A program made the translations under genes and the position numbers. Below the pieces are notes generated by a model that did no database searches, was not told the origin of the DNA, and saw nothing but the letters and a program-made list of their open reading frames with translations. Positions 19,047 to 28,467 of a DNA stretch of 64,000 bases are shown here, piece by piece. The DNA lies in assembly GCF_030818935.1 (NCBI RefSeq), contig NZ_JAUTBD010000001.1:868001-932000 (forward strand). Direction: 5' to 3'. Within the stretch, counting starts at the first letter, position 1. Each line of letters begins with the position of its first letter. This stretch comes from Microbacterium sp. SORGH_AS_1204. GTDB taxonomy: Bacteria; Actinomycetota; Actinomycetes; Actinomycetales; Microbacteriaceae.

Positions 19047-20528
19047 TCACTGGTCGGCGGCGGCGAACCAGTGCTGGGGCTTCGGGTCGAGGTTCTGGTA
19101 CACGTGCCGGGTCTCGCGGTACTCGTCGAGGCCCGCGAGGCCGAGCTCACGGCCGTTGCCCGACTGGCCGAATCCGCCCCACTCCGCCTGCGGCAGGTAG
19201 GGGTGGTAGTCGTTGATCCACACCGTGCCGTGGCGCAGACTGCTCGCCACGCGCTGGGCCCGGCCGGCATCCTGGGTCCACACCGCGCCGGCCAAGCCGT
19301 AGGGGGTGTCGTTGGCGATGCGCACGGCCTCGGCCTCGTCGCGGAAGGTCTCGACGGTCAGGACGGGGCCGAAGCTCTCCTCGCGCACGACGCTCATCGA
19401 GCCGTCGCAGCGGTCGAGGATCGTGGGCAGGTAGTAGAAGCCGTCGGCCAGTTCCGGGTCGGTCGGCGCGTGGCCGCCGCAGCGCAGGACCGCGCCCTCG
19501 GCGATGCCGGCCTGCACGTAGGCGTCGACCTTGTCGCGATGGGCGGCGGAGATGAGCGGGCCGGTCTCGGCGTCGTCGTCGAACGGGCCGCCGAGGCGAA
19601 TGTGCTGCGCGCGCTCGACGAGGGCGTCGACGAAGGCGTCGTGCAGCGACTCCTCGACCACGAGCCGGGCGCCGGCCGAGCACACCTGACCGCTGTGCAG
19701 GAAGATCGCTGTCATGGCGTAGTCGACCGCGGTGTCGAAGTCGGCGTCGGCGAAGACGATGTTCGGGTTCTTGCCGCCCAGCTCCAGCGCGACGCGCTTG
19801 ATGCTCTGGGCGGCGGCGGCCATGACGCGCCGGCCCGTCGCGAGGCCCCCGGTGAACGACACGAGGTCGACGTCGGCGTGGGTGGTGAGCACCTCGCCGA
19901 CGTCGGCGCCCGTCCCGGTGACGAGGTTCGCCACGCCGGCCGGCAGTCCCGCCTCGGTGAGCGTGTCCATCAGCAGCGTCGCCGTCGAGGGCGTCAGCTC
20001 GCTGGGCTTGAGCACGAAGGTGTTGCCCGCCAGCAGCGCCGGCGCCACCTTCCACGCGGCCTGCAGCAGCGGGTAGTTCCACGGCGTGATGAGGCTGCAG
20101 ACACCCACGGGGGCGTATTCGATGCGGCTGCGGGTGGACTCGCTGCCGGTGTCCACGAGCCGCCCCGGGTGCGCGCCGGCCTGGCTCGCGTAGTAGCGGA
20201 AGCACGCCACGATGTCGGCCATGTCGTAGCGCGCCTCGATGATGCGCTTGCCGGTGTCGCGCGCCTCGGCCTCGGCGTAGGTCTCGGCGTCGCGCTCGAT
20301 GAGGTCGGCGACGCGTTCGAGCAGCCGGCCGCGCTCGCGCTCGGGCGTCTCGCTCCACACTCCCGACCGCCAGGCCGAGGATGCCGCGGCGACCGCGTCG
20401 GCGGCATCCTGCGCGTCGCACTCGGTCACGGTCGCCACGAGCGTGCCGTCGGCGGGGCAGCGGATCTCGCGCGTGGCGGGGGAGTGCGGCTCGCGCCAGG
20501 CCCCGTCGATGTACAGAGACGAGGTCAT
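19047..20528 (-). CDS. betB: betaine-aldehyde dehydrogenase
   Basis: Oxidises betaine aldehyde to glycine betaine with NAD(P)+. The 493-residue protein has the aldehyde dehydrogenase hallmarks: [19 protein letters not shown] (147-165), [11 protein letters not shown], the general base Glu249 in ALELGGKN and the nucleophile Cys283 in [12 protein letters not shown]. The C-terminus contains [21 protein letters not shown], which resembles betaine-aldehyde and related amino-aldehyde enzymes. Its ATG overlaps the betA stop by four bases, so choline and betaine-aldehyde oxidation are co-expressed. Annotation as a general aldehyde dehydrogenase would be possible without this neighbour. Confidence 0.9.
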   Translation of the reverse strand: MTSSLYIDGAWREPHSPATREIRCPADGTLVATVTECDAQDAADAVAAASSAWRSGVWSETPERERGRLLERVADLIERDAETYAEAEARDTGKRIIEARYDMADIVACFRYYASQAGAHPGRLVDTGSESTRSRIEYAPVGVCSLITPWNYPLLQAAWKVAPALLAGNTFVLKPSELTPSTATLLMDTLTEAGLPAGVANLVTGTGADVGEVLTTHADVDLVSFTGGLATGRRVMAAAAQSIKRVALELGGKNPNIVFADADFDTAVDYAMTAIFLHSGQVCSAGARLVVEESLHDAFVDALVERAQHIRLGGPFDDDAETGPLISAAHRDKVDAYVQAGIAEGAVLRCGGHAPTDPELADGFYYLPTILDRCDGSMSVVREESFGPVLTVETFRDEAEAVRIANDTPYGLAGAVWTQDAGRAQRVASSLRHGTVWINDYHPYLPQAEWGGFGQSGNGRELGLAGLDEYRETRHVYQNLDPKPQHWFAAADQ

Positions 20529-22225
20529 GCGGTCACGCCCACCTTCGCCGGGCCGTCTGCCACGTAGTAGGGCAGCTCCTCGGCGGCCAGCGGCTTCACG
20601 CCGCGGATGAGATCGGCGGCTTTCTCGGCGATCATCATGACGGGCGCGTAGATGTTGGCGTTCGTCACGAACGGCATGACCGAGGCATCCACGATGCGAA
20701 GCCCCGTCGTGCCGTGCACGCCCATGGTGAGCGGGTCGGTGACGGCCATGGGGTCATCGGCGGGCCCCATCTTGGCCGTGCCGCAGGGGTGCAGTGCCGT
20801 CTCGGCCTCGCGGCCCACCCACTCCAGGATCTCCTCGTCGGTGCTCACCTCGGCGCCGGGGGCGATCTCGCCGCCGTTGAAGGGGGCGAGCGCCGGCTGC
20901 GACAGGATGTCGCGGGCCACGCGCACGGCCTCGACCCACTCGCGGCGGTCGTTCTCGGTGCTGAGGTAGTTGAAGACGAGCTCGGGGTGCTCGGTCGGGT
21001 CGGTGGAGCGGATGCGCAGGCGTCCGATGGTGTCGGCGTACATCGGACCCACGTGCACCTGGAAGCCGTGCTTCACGTCGGCGATCTGCCCGTCGTAGCG
21101 CACCGCCACCGGCAGGAAGTGGAACATCAGGTTCGGCCAGCGCACCTCGTCGTTCGAGCGGACGAACCCGCCGCCTTCGAAGTGGTTGGTCGCGGCGGGG
21201 CCCTTTCGCCCGAGCAGCCACTTCAGCCCCGTCAGCGGCATGCTGAGCGGCCGCAGGTACGGCTGCATCGACACCGGCTGCGTGGCCTCGTGCTGGATGT
21301 AGACCTCGAGGTGGTCCTGCAGGTTCTCGCCGACGCCGGGCAGATCGACGACGACCGGGATGCCGAGAGACTCCAGGAGGTCGGCCGGGCCGACGCCCGA
21401 GAGCTGCAGGAGCTGCGGGGTGTTGATCGAGCCGCCGGCGAGCACGACCTCGTTCGCGCGCGCGGTGTGCGTGCGCCCGTTGCGGCGGTACTCCACGCCG
21501 ACGGCGCGCGTCCCCTCGAACAGGATGCGGGTGGCGAGCGCCCGGGTCTTCACGGTGAGGTTCTTGCGGCGCCGCCACACGGGGCGGACGTACGCACGGG
21601 ATGCCGAGAGCCGGCGGCCGTGGCGCACGTTGCGGTCGAAGGGGCCGAAGCCCTCCTGCCGGAAGCCGTTGACGTCGTCGGTGCGCGGGTAGCCCGCCTG
21701 CTCCGCGGCATCGAAGAAGGCCTGGAAGAGGGGATTGGTGGCGGGGCCCTTCTCGAGCTCGAGCGGACCGTCGTGACCGCGGTGGGGGTCACCGGCGGCG
21801 GCGGCGAGGGCGTTCTCCATGCGCTTGAAGTAGGGCAGGCAGTGGGCCCAGTTCCAGGTCTCGAGACCGGGCTGCTCGCCCCAGCGCTCGTAGTCGAGCG
21901 GGTTGCCGCGCTGGAAGATCATGCCGTTGATCGACGACGAGCCGCCGAGCACCTTGCCGCGTGCGTGGGCGACGCGGCGACCGTGCATGTGCGGCTCGGG
22001 CTCCGACTCGTACTTCCAGTCGTAGAGGGCGTGGCCGCTCGGGAAGGTGAGGGCGGCGGGCATCTGGATGAAGAGGTCCCACGGGTAGTCGCTGCGCCCC
22101 GCCTCGAGCACGAGCACGCGTGCTTCAGGGTCGTCGGACAGCCGCCGTGCGAGCACGCTTCCGGCACTTCCGCCGCCGACGACGATGTAGTCGTAGGTCG
22201 TGGAGTTCTCGCGACGAGTGGTCAT
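20525..22225 (-). CDS. betA: choline dehydrogenase, GMC oxidoreductase
   Basis: First gene of the minus-strand operon; a 566-residue FAD enzyme expected to oxidise choline to betaine aldehyde. It has the dinucleotide motif [21 protein letters not shown] signature 1 around [18 protein letters not shown], signature 2 around [17 protein letters not shown], and the catalytic histidine region [12 protein letters not shown] with [16 protein letters not shown] at the end. The ATG at 22225 follows GAGG six bases upstream; an ATG at 22279 overlaps the -10 region. A candidate operator (22261-22281) covers the promoter. Other GMC alcohol oxidases are possible, but the betB and proVWX partners make choline likely. 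Confidence 0.88.
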   Translation of the reverse strand: MTTRRENSTTYDYIVVGGGSAGSVLARRLSDDPEARVLVLEAGRSDYPWDLFIQMPAALTFPSGHALYDWKYESEPEPHMHGRRVAHARGKVLGGSSSINGMIFQRGNPLDYERWGEQPGLETWNWAHCLPYFKRMENALAAAAGDPHRGHDGPLELEKGPATNPLFQAFFDAAEQAGYPRTDDVNGFRQEGFGPFDRNVRHGRRLSASRAYVRPVWRRRKNLTVKTRALATRILFEGTRAVGVEYRRNGRTHTARANEVVLAGGSINTPQLLQLSGVGPADLLESLGIPVVVDLPGVGENLQDHLEVYIQHEATQPVSMQPYLRPLSMPLTGLKWLLGRKGPAATNHFEGGGFVRSNDEVRWPNLMFHFLPVAVRYDGQIADVKHGFQVHVGPMYADTIGRLRIRSTDPTEHPELVFNYLSTENDRREWVEAVRVARDILSQPALAPFNGGEIAPGAEVSTDEEILEWVGREAETALHPCGTAKMGPADDPMAVTDPLTMGVHGTTGLRIVDASVMPFVTNANIYAPVMMIAEKAADLIRGVKPLAAEELPYYVADGPAKVGVTA

Positions 22226-22260
22226 GGCATCCTCGGGTCTGTTGTTGCGCTGAAAGAAAC

Positions 22261-22281
22261 TGCTGTGCGTTGGACGCAACA
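22261..22281 (-). promoter_or_regulatory. candidate IclR operator at the betA promoter
   Basis: Inverted repeat TGCTGTGC-N5-ACGCAACA, same geometry as the gbcA site. It overlaps a minus-strand TACTGT -10 box (22284-22279) and the expected start point. A further half-site TGTTGCGC lies at 22243-22250. Confidence 0.6.
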
Positions 22282-22375
22282 GTAGAGGGCCCAGACCCCC
22301 GGAGCGGGGTGTTTCGCGGGTGCGTGACGCACTGTTTACACGGCCGTTACGCCCGCGGGGAATACGAGTCGATCA

Positions 22376-22427
22376 TGTTGCGTGTTGCTCAAGACGCATT
22401 GTGTTGCGCATAGCGATGCATTAGCGT
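22376..22427 (+). promoter_or_regulatory. glyA leader promoter with operator half-sites
   Basis: TTGTGT at 22399-22404, 17-bp spacer, TAGCGT at 22422-22427. Half-sites TGTTGCGT (22376), TGTTGCTC (22383) and TGTTGCGC (22402) resemble one arm of the gbcA/betA operators; no full inverted repeat is present. Confidence 0.45.
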
Positions 22428-22460
22428 CGCCCCCACACAACTCGATACGCGCCGATCGAA

Positions 22461-22645
22461 CCCCCGCGGGAGAGCCCGCGTCCCACCCGGACGCGGCGCC
22501 GAAGGAGCAAGCCCTCCCCGCACAATCTCTCAGGCCCAAGACCGCGAGGGTGAGGCGCACTCTGGAAAGCAGGCCCCGCCTGCGCCCACGGTGAAAGCCG
22601 CCACCCGCGGTGAAGCTCTCAGGCCCGATGACAGAGCGGGGAGGT
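22461..22645 (+). promoter_or_regulatory. tandem glycine riboswitch
   Basis: Two consecutive glycine aptamers. The first runs from GCGGGAGAGC through GCCGAAGGAGCAAGCC and ends with AATCTCTCAGGC; the second has CTCTGGAAAGCAGGCC, ACGGTGAAAGCCGC and AGCTCTCAGGC, then a closing stem to GACAGAGCGGGGAGG. These are the conserved glycine-riboswitch core elements in order, with the short inter-aptamer linker. It precedes glyA by 47 bases and should couple glyA-sdaA expression to glycine level. Confidence 0.93.
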
Positions 22646-22692
22646 GACCCATCCGATCGCCGCACCCTCGGCACGACAGGGAGCCTCCCGCC

Positions 22693-23991
22693 ATGACCGT
22701 TCTGTCCCCGACCACCGCCGCCGCCCTCCTCACCGCTCCGCTCGCCGAGATCGACCCGGCCGTCGCCGCGGCCCTCGACGCCGAGCGCGAGCGCCAGCGC
22801 GACACCCTCGAGATGATCGCCAGTGAGAACTTCGCCCCGCTCTCCGTCATGCAGGCGCAGGGATCGGTCGCCACCAACAAGTACGCCGAGGGTTACCCCG
22901 GTCGCCGTTACTACGGCGGATGCGAGCACGTCGACGTGATCGAGCGTCTCGCGATCGAGCGCGTGTGCGGTCTGTTCGGCGCCGCGTACGCCAACGTGCA
23001 GCCGCACTCCGGCGCCCAGGCCAACGCCGCGGTGCTGTTCGGCCTGCTGCAGCACGGCGACACCATCCTCGGCCTCGACCTCGCCCACGGCGGCCACCTC
23101 ACGCACGGGATGCGCCTGAGCTACAGCGGCAAGGCCTTCGACGCGGTCGCGTACCACGTGGATGCCACGGGCTCGGTCGACATGGACGAGGTCGCCGCCC
23201 TCGCCCGCGAGCGTCGGCCGAAGCTCATCATCGCCGGCTGGTCGGCCTACCCCCGCCAGCTCGACTTCGCCGCGTTCCGGGCCATCGCCGACGAGATCGG
23301 CGCGTACCTGTGGGTCGACATGGCGCACTTCGCCGGTCTCGTGGCCGCGGGCGTGCACCCGAACCCCGTGCCGCACGCGCACGTGGTCACCTCCACCACC
23401 CACAAGACCCTCGGCGGCCCGCGCGGCGGCATCGTGCTGACGAACGACGCCGACATCGCCAAGAAGATCGACCGGGCTGTGTTCCCGGGCCTGCAGGGCG
23501 GCCCGCTCGAGCACGTCATCGCGGCCAAGGCGGTGTCGTTCCTGATCGCCGCGGGCGACGAGTTCGCCGACCGCCAGCGCCGCACGCTCCGCGGCGCCCA
23601 CATCATCGCCGAGCGCCTCACGCAGCCCGACGTCGTGGCCGAGGGTGTGCGCGTGCTCACCGGCGGCACCGACGTGCACCTGCTGCTGGTCGACCTGGTC
23701 GAATCGCCCCTCGATGGCAAGCAGGCCGAGGACCGCCTGCACGAGGTCGGCATCACCGTCAACCGCAACTCGGTCCCCAACGACCCGCGCCCGCCGATGG
23801 TCACCTCGGGGCTTCGCATCGGGACGCCCGCTTTGGCCACGCGCGGCTTCGACGACGAGGACTTCGCCGCCGTCGCCGACGTCATCGCCGAGGCGCTGCG
23901 GGCGGAGGTCTCGCCCGAGCAGATCGCCGAGCTTCGCGAGCGCGTGGCCGCCCTGGCATCCGCTCACCCGCTCTACGAGGGCGCCGTCTGA
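22693..23991 (+). CDS. glyA: serine hydroxymethyltransferase
   Basis: PLP enzyme of 432 residues that interconverts glycine plus methylene-THF and serine. Diagnostic segments are ETL-type [11 protein letters not shown] (39-49), [18 protein letters not shown] (64-81), [24 protein letters not shown] and the PLP lysine Lys238 in [14 protein letters not shown]. It is under a glycine riboswitch, next to the betaine catabolic genes, and its last base is the first base of sdaA (TGATG), so here it probably runs in the glycine-to-serine direction for catabolism. A separate housekeeping glyA may exist elsewhere in the genome. Confidence 0.95.
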   Translation: MTVLSPTTAAALLTAPLAEIDPAVAAALDAERERQRDTLEMIASENFAPLSVMQAQGSVATNKYAEGYPGRRYYGGCEHVDVIERLAIERVCGLFGAAYANVQPHSGAQANAAVLFGLLQHGDTILGLDLAHGGHLTHGMRLSYSGKAFDAVAYHVDATGSVDMDEVAALARERRPKLIIAGWSAYPRQLDFAAFRAIADEIGAYLWVDMAHFAGLVAAGVHPNPVPHAHVVTSTTHKTLGGPRGGIVLTNDADIAKKIDRAVFPGLQGGPLEHVIAAKAVSFLIAAGDEFADRQRRTLRGAHIIAERLTQPDVVAEGVRVLTGGTDVHLLLVDLVESPLDGKQAEDRLHEVGITVNRNSVPNDPRPPMVTSGLRIGTPALATRGFDDEDFAAVADVIAEALRAEVSPEQIAELRERVAALASAHPLYEGAV

Positions 23992-25358
23992 TGGTGGTCA
24001 GCGCCTTCGACCTCTTCTCGATCGGGGTGGGCCCGTCGAGCTCGCACACGGTCGGGCCGATGCGGGCGGCCCTGACGTTCGCCGAGCACCTGCGCGACAG
24101 TGGGCAGCACGAGCGCGTCGTCCGCGTGCGCGTCGATCTGCTCGGCTCGCTCGGCGCCACGGGACGCGGCCACGCCTCCGACCGTGCCGTGCTGATGGGC
24201 CTCGAGGGGCACCGGCCCGAGTCGTGCGACCCCGACTTGCTGCGCGATATCGAGGAGCGCGTGCGCGCCGACGGCATGCTCTGGCTGCTGGGGACGCACC
24301 CGGTCTCCTTCGACGTGGATGCCGACCTCGTGCTGGATGGGCGACGCTCGCTGCCGTTCCACCCCAACGCGGTCGTGTTCACGGCGATCGATGCCGGCGG
24401 CGTCGTTCTCGCGGAGGAGACGTTCTACTCGGTGGGCGGCGGATTCGTCGTGACCGAGGCCGAAGCCGCGACGCCCCGTGCCGACGACGTCTTCGTCGCG
24501 CACCCCTTCCGCACCGCCGACGACCTGCTCGCGCGCTGCGACGAGACCGGGCTGTCGATCGCCGAGATCGCGTTCGAGAACGAGCTCGCCCACCGCGACG
24601 GGGATGCCGTGCGCGCGGGGCTGCGGGCCATCTGGGACGTGATGAGCGGATGCATCGAGCGCGGAGCGGCGACCCCCGGGGTTCTCCCCGGCAGGCTCCG
24701 GGTGCCCCGCCGCGCCCCCGAGCTGGCGCGGCAGCTCGCCGACGAGGCGGCGTCGACCGACGGCCTGCGCGGAACCGACTGGCTCACCTTGTTCGCGATG
24801 GCGGTGAATGAGGAGAACGCCGCGGGCGGGCGCGTCGTCACCGCGCCCACGAACGGCGCGGCCGGTGTCATCCCCGCCGTCCTTGCCTACTACCGCCGGT
24901 TCGTCCCTGGAGCCGACGACGAGGGGATCATGACGTTCCTCCTCACGGCCGCCGCCATCGGCTCGATCTACAAAGAGACGGCCTCGATCTCGGGGGCGGA
25001 GGTCGGATGCCAGGGCGAGGTCGGCTCCGCCTGCTCGATGGCGGCCGCGGGTTTCGCCGCCGTGCTCGGAGGAACGCCCCGCCAGATCGAGAACGCCGCC
25101 GAGATCGGCATGGAGCATCATCTCGGCATGACGTGCGATCCGATCGGCGGCCTCGTGCAGATCCCGTGCATCGAGCGCAACGGCGTCGCGGCGGTCAAGG
25201 CCGTCACCGCCGCCCGCACGGCGCTCCGCGGCGACGGCACGCACATCGTCTCGCTCGACAACGTCATCCAGACCATGCGGCAGACCGGCGCCGACATGAA
25301 CGACAAGTACAAGGAGACCTCGCGCGGCGGCCTCGCCGTCAACGTCGTGGAGTGCTGA
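23991..25358 (+). CDS. sdaA: L-serine ammonia-lyase, iron-sulfur type
   Basis: Deaminates L-serine to pyruvate and ammonia. The 455-residue single-chain enzyme has the N-terminal beta-domain signature [18 protein letters not shown] (about 10-27) and the alpha-domain with [19 protein letters not shown]. Cysteines in [16 protein letters not shown] and [18 protein letters not shown] supply the [4Fe-4S] cluster ligands. The terminal [20 protein letters not shown] is typical. It is translationally coupled to glyA, completing the route from betaine-derived glycine to pyruvate, and ends six bases from a convergent gene. Confidence 0.95.
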   Translation: MVVSAFDLFSIGVGPSSSHTVGPMRAALTFAEHLRDSGQHERVVRVRVDLLGSLGATGRGHASDRAVLMGLEGHRPESCDPDLLRDIEERVRADGMLWLLGTHPVSFDVDADLVLDGRRSLPFHPNAVVFTAIDAGGVVLAEETFYSVGGGFVVTEAEAATPRADDVFVAHPFRTADDLLARCDETGLSIAEIAFENELAHRDGDAVRAGLRAIWDVMSGCIERGAATPGVLPGRLRVPRRAPELARQLADEAASTDGLRGTDWLTLFAMAVNEENAAGGRVVTAPTNGAAGVIPAVLAYYRRFVPGADDEGIMTFLLTAAAIGSIYKETASISGAEVGCQGEVGSACSMAAAGFAAVLGGTPRQIENAAEIGMEHHLGMTCDPIGGLVQIPCIERNGVAAVKAVTAARTALRGDGTHIVSLDNVIQTMRQTGADMNDKYKETSRGGLAVNVVEC

Positions 25359-25364
25359 CGCCCC

Positions 25365-26321
25365 TCAGCGCTCGAGCACCTCGGCCTCCTCGTCGAGGGT
25401 GAGGCCCGCTCGGCGCGCCCGATCCAGCCCGCGTGCGCGTTCGTCATCGAGCGTTCGTCGCATGGTCTCGGAGAGGGCGCGTCGGCGGCCCCCGGATGCC
25501 ACGAACGCGGCGTCGCTGCGCCGCGAGAACCCCCGCGCCTCGGGCGGGAGCCACAGCGGCAGCGATCGGGGCCCCATCCAGTGCTGCACACCGCGGGCGA
25601 GGAGGGTGTCGTCGTCGAGCGCGACGTTCTCCGCCGCGGTACCCGCCGCGTCGCGAGCGGCGGTCAGCACGGCGGCGAGTGGCAGCTCCTCGCCGACGGC
25701 GTTGACCGGCCCCGTGATCCCGTCGCGGCCCGCGCGTTCGATCCAGTCGGCGAGGTCGTCGACATCGATCCCCTGCACGTACCGGTCGGCGGTCCGGGGT
25801 GTCAGCACGCGCCCGCCGCGGGCGAAGCGTGCCGGCCAGTAGCCGAAGCGGTCGGTGGGATCGCCGGGGCCGACGATGAGGCCGGCACGGGCGAGGAGGG
25901 CGCGGTCACCCGCGCGCGCCGCGGTGAGGCGCTCGGCGTGCACCTTGGCATCCGCGTACTGCTCGAGGTCGACGGGCTCGACGAGCTCCGCCGTCTCATC
26001 GGCGAACGGGGCGTCGGCGTGCGCGTAGACCGAGACGCTCGACACGAGTGTCCAGTGCGCCGCTCGGTCTGCGAGGGCGTCGAGACCGGATGCCACGAAC
26101 CCCGGGTCCCACGACAGCTCCACGACCTCGTCCCAGTCGCCGTCGAGGGCGTCATAGGCGCGAGGGTCGTGGCGGTCGGCCCGGACCAGGCGCGACCCCG
26201 GAGCAACGGTGCCCGCTTCGCCGCGGGCGAGGCAGGTGACCTCCGCTCCTCCCGCCACAGCCGCTCGCGCGATGGCCCGGCCGAGCCAGGCGGTTCCCCC
26301 GAGGATGAGCACGCGTCGCAT
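25365..26321 (-). CDS. NAD-dependent epimerase/reductase family protein
   Basis: Extended-SDR-like protein of 318 residues. The N-terminus has the glycine-rich nucleotide site RRVLILGGTAWLGRAIARAA (2-21). The SSVSVYAH segment and a YADAKVHAERL stretch (Tyr-x3-Lys catalytic pair) follow, then GLIVGPGDPTDRFGYWPARF, which is common in actinobacterial sugar-epimerase-like reductases. The C-terminus is rich in basic and acidic residues. Substrate unknown. It appears monocistronic and convergent with sdaA; nothing links it to betaine metabolism. Confidence 0.8.
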   Translation of the reverse strand: MRRVLILGGTAWLGRAIARAAVAGGAEVTCLARGEAGTVAPGSRLVRADRHDPRAYDALDGDWDEVVELSWDPGFVASGLDALADRAAHWTLVSSVSVYAHADAPFADETAELVEPVDLEQYADAKVHAERLTAARAGDRALLARAGLIVGPGDPTDRFGYWPARFARGGRVLTPRTADRYVQGIDVDDLADWIERAGRDGITGPVNAVGEELPLAAVLTAARDAAGTAAENVALDDDTLLARGVQHWMGPRSLPLWLPPEARGFSRRSDAAFVASGGRRRALSETMRRTLDDERARGLDRARRAGLTLDEEAEVLER

Positions 26322-26520
26322 AGGGGTCAGCCAAGCAGCCGAACGGGGACGCGACCAGCCCGTTCGCGCACGGCGGACGGGGCGGGAGGCTCGCGAGACG
26401 AGTCACCCGGGCGAATTCTCTCCACAGAAGTCCGTGTATGTGCTTCAGAGCATGCAGGGGCCGCTACGTTCTCCGCCACGGAATATATCCCCCGTGGGGG
26501 CGGATCGAAGGGTGAGAACC

Positions 26521-26988
26521 ATGTCGGATGTACAGAACCAGCAGGCGCTCGGCCGGCCGACCGGAGCGTTCGTCGGGGCGTCGTGGGTGGCGCTCGGGCT
26601 CGGAGCGTCGGTGTACGTCGTGGGGTTGTACAACGCGCAGATGCTGCTGTCGGAGAAGGGCTTCTTCCTCGCGGTGTTCCTGCTCGGCCTGTTCGCCGCG
26701 ATCTCCGTACAGAAGGGCGTGCGCGACCGCGCGGAAGAGGTACCGGTGACCGGCGCGTACCTCGGCGTCGCGTGGGCGATGCTGCTCGCGGCGCTCACGC
26801 TCATGACGATCGGACTCTGGAACGCCGAACTGCTGCTCTCGGAGAAGGGGTTCTACGGCATCGGGTTCGCGATGAGCCTCTTCGCCGTGGTGGCGGTGCA
26901 GAAGAACGTCCGCGACCTGGCGGCGTTCCACCGCGTGCACCCGGAGGTCAGCCCCGTGGACCGGCCCGGCTTCCCGCCGGGCGCCTGA
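26521..26988 (+). CDS. YiaA/YiaB two-helix domain membrane protein
   Basis: Integral membrane protein of 155 residues with two repeats of the YiaAB module. Each consists of two helices and the motif LLSEKGF: SWVALGLGASVYVVGLYNAQMLLSEKGF-type sequence at about 20-50 and a second at about 80-110, each ending in QK(G/N)VRD. The repeats align closely, indicating an internal duplication as in E. coli YiaA. Function is unknown, though homologues are often linked with stress and envelope maintenance. AAGGG lies before the ATG, and a TACGTT -10-like box is at 26464-26469. Confidence 0.83.
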   Translation: MSDVQNQQALGRPTGAFVGASWVALGLGASVYVVGLYNAQMLLSEKGFFLAVFLLGLFAAISVQKGVRDRAEEVPVTGAYLGVAWAMLLAALTLMTIGLWNAELLLSEKGFYGIGFAMSLFAVVAVQKNVRDLAAFHRVHPEVSPVDRPGFPPGA

Positions 26989-27225
26989 GTCGACGCGCGC
27001 AGACGGGCGCGAGGCGGAGGCCACGGCCGGGGGCAGCGTCCCCGAGCGGAGCCGGAGGCATCGTCATCCCGATCAGGAGGACCGCGAGAACGCGATGCCG
27101 CCTGACTGCCCGTGCAGCGGAGACGCCGACGAGCACGCCATCGGCACGTATGACAGCGCGGTCGTGCGCAAACGCGGTCACCGCGTCGACCCTCCGAGCG
27201 CAGTGCACGCCGGTGCCCGCCGTCG

Positions 27226-28392
27226 TCAGCCGGGGACGACCGTTCCCTGATGGAAGAGGCAGCGTGGCTGCGGGTCGCACCGCCACACCGAGGAGCGGTA
27301 GCTGGCCCGGTCATCTCCCCTCAGCAGGTAGGTCAGCAGCACCGTGTCGGCATCGAGCAGCCGGCTCTGCCGACGCTCGATCGAGGGTGGGCGCGATCCT
27401 GGCTCCTCAGCGGTGAGAGCGGCGATGATCTCGTCGCGGGTCCACCAGCGTCCTGATCGGCCGATCTCGGCGAAGTCATCAGCCAGCAACCGTCGAAGCT
27501 CCTCGGGGTCGGACCTGACGGCCGGGTCCAGCAGTCGTTCCTCCGCCGCCCAGGCCTCGGCGATGACCGCACCGGCATCCTGTGCCCGTCCGCGGATGAC
27601 GTACGCGCGCGCGATCCCGGCGGTCGCGGACCCCCACACGCTCGCCGCGACGCGACGCTGGTGCGCGTCGAACGCGGCCTCGTCGATGAACCGTTCGTCG
27701 ACCCGCCAGACGAGGGGGTCGGCCGTCGGGTCGACGTCGAAGGCGATGCATCCGGGCTCGGCGCGGGTGAGGGCGATGTGCTCGGGGAGACGGGCGCGCA
27801 CCCGGGCCGCTTCGCCCTCGTTCGCGCACCGCAACTCGCCCGACAGCGTCACCTCGGGCCCGCGCGGCACGGGCGTCGTCACCCCGCTGAGCCAGTCCCG
27901 ACGCAGCACGCTGTAGGCGATGGATGCCATCGGTGCTCCGCCTTCGACCGGCCAGCCGTCGCGGTAGTACGCCTCGCGTACCCACCCGCTCTTGTCGAAG
28001 GTCCGCTGCATCGCGAGGTTGTCTTCGCGGGTCTGCCCCTCGAACCGGACGACGCCGGGGCGCGTGCGGAAGACGTGCTCGCTCGCGAGGGCGAGCGCCC
28101 GCGCGCCGAGGCCGTGGCCGCGCCACCGCTCCGCGAGACGCAGATCGATCAGGGCCGTCGCGTCGGCGAGGTCGTCGAGGCGCACCAATCCGACGCGCCC
28201 GTGCTCGTCGTGGTCGAGCCAGAACGCCTCGACGGCGTCGCCGCCCCAGGTCCCCTCGTCGATGGCCGCCACCACCTGGGTGCGGGTGGGGTGAGTGCGA
28301 ACGTGGAAGGGGAAGGCGTTCGCCGTGAGGAACGCGATCAGCTCCTCTCGGTCTCGGCCGGTCGCATCGAGGCAGGTGAGGGTGAGGGGCAC
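27226..28392 (-). CDS. GNAT acetyltransferase fused to ABM-like and SnoaL/DUF4440-like domains
   Basis: Protein of 388 residues with three apparent domains. Residues 1-175 form a GNAT acetyltransferase (IDLRLAERWRGHGLGARALALASEHVF, the acetyl-CoA loop; FDKSGWVREAYYRDGW). Residues about 182-270 resemble an antibiotic-biosynthesis-monooxygenase (ABM) ferredoxin-like fold (EVTLSGELRCANEGEAARVRARLPEHIALTRAEPGC, FIDEAAFDAHQRR). Residues about 275-388 resemble a SnoaL/DUF4440 fold (EAWAAEERLLDPAVRSDPEELRRLLADDFAEIGRSGRWWTRDEI). I know of no standard protein with this trio. GTG at 28392 follows TACGCT by six bases (leaderless). It is divergent from a small membrane protein gene across a palindrome. 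Confidence 0.75.
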   Translation of the reverse strand: MPLTLTCLDATGRDREELIAFLTANAFPFHVRTHPTRTQVVAAIDEGTWGGDAVEAFWLDHDEHGRVGLVRLDDLADATALIDLRLAERWRGHGLGARALALASEHVFRTRPGVVRFEGQTREDNLAMQRTFDKSGWVREAYYRDGWPVEGGAPMASIAYSVLRRDWLSGVTTPVPRGPEVTLSGELRCANEGEAARVRARLPEHIALTRAEPGCIAFDVDPTADPLVWRVDERFIDEAAFDAHQRRVAASVWGSATAGIARAYVIRGRAQDAGAVIAEAWAAEERLLDPAVRSDPEELRRLLADDFAEIGRSGRWWTRDEIIAALTAEEPGSRPPSIERRQSRLLDADTVLLTYLLRGDDRASYRSSVWRCDPQPRCLFHQGTVVPG

Positions 28393-28398
28393 CGCTCC

Positions 28399-28435
28399 AG
28401 CGTAGACAGACGGCTCGCGGCATCCTGTCTACGCT
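28399..28435. promoter_or_regulatory. palindromic divergent promoter
   Basis: Perfect 11-bp inverted repeat AGCGTAGACAG (28399-28409) / CTGTCTACGCT (28425-28435) with a 15-bp centre. Each arm contains a TACGCT -10 box pointing outward to the flanking genes, so one bound dimer could control both directions. Confidence 0.55.
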
Positions 28436-28467
28436 GAGAGAACCGCCCGCCGCACAAGGAGCCCGTC

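Noticed and set aside
26989..27225. Possible small gene in a 237-bp gap
   Set aside because: Short frames exist on both strands, but none has a ribosome site or plausible composition. I list it as non-coding.
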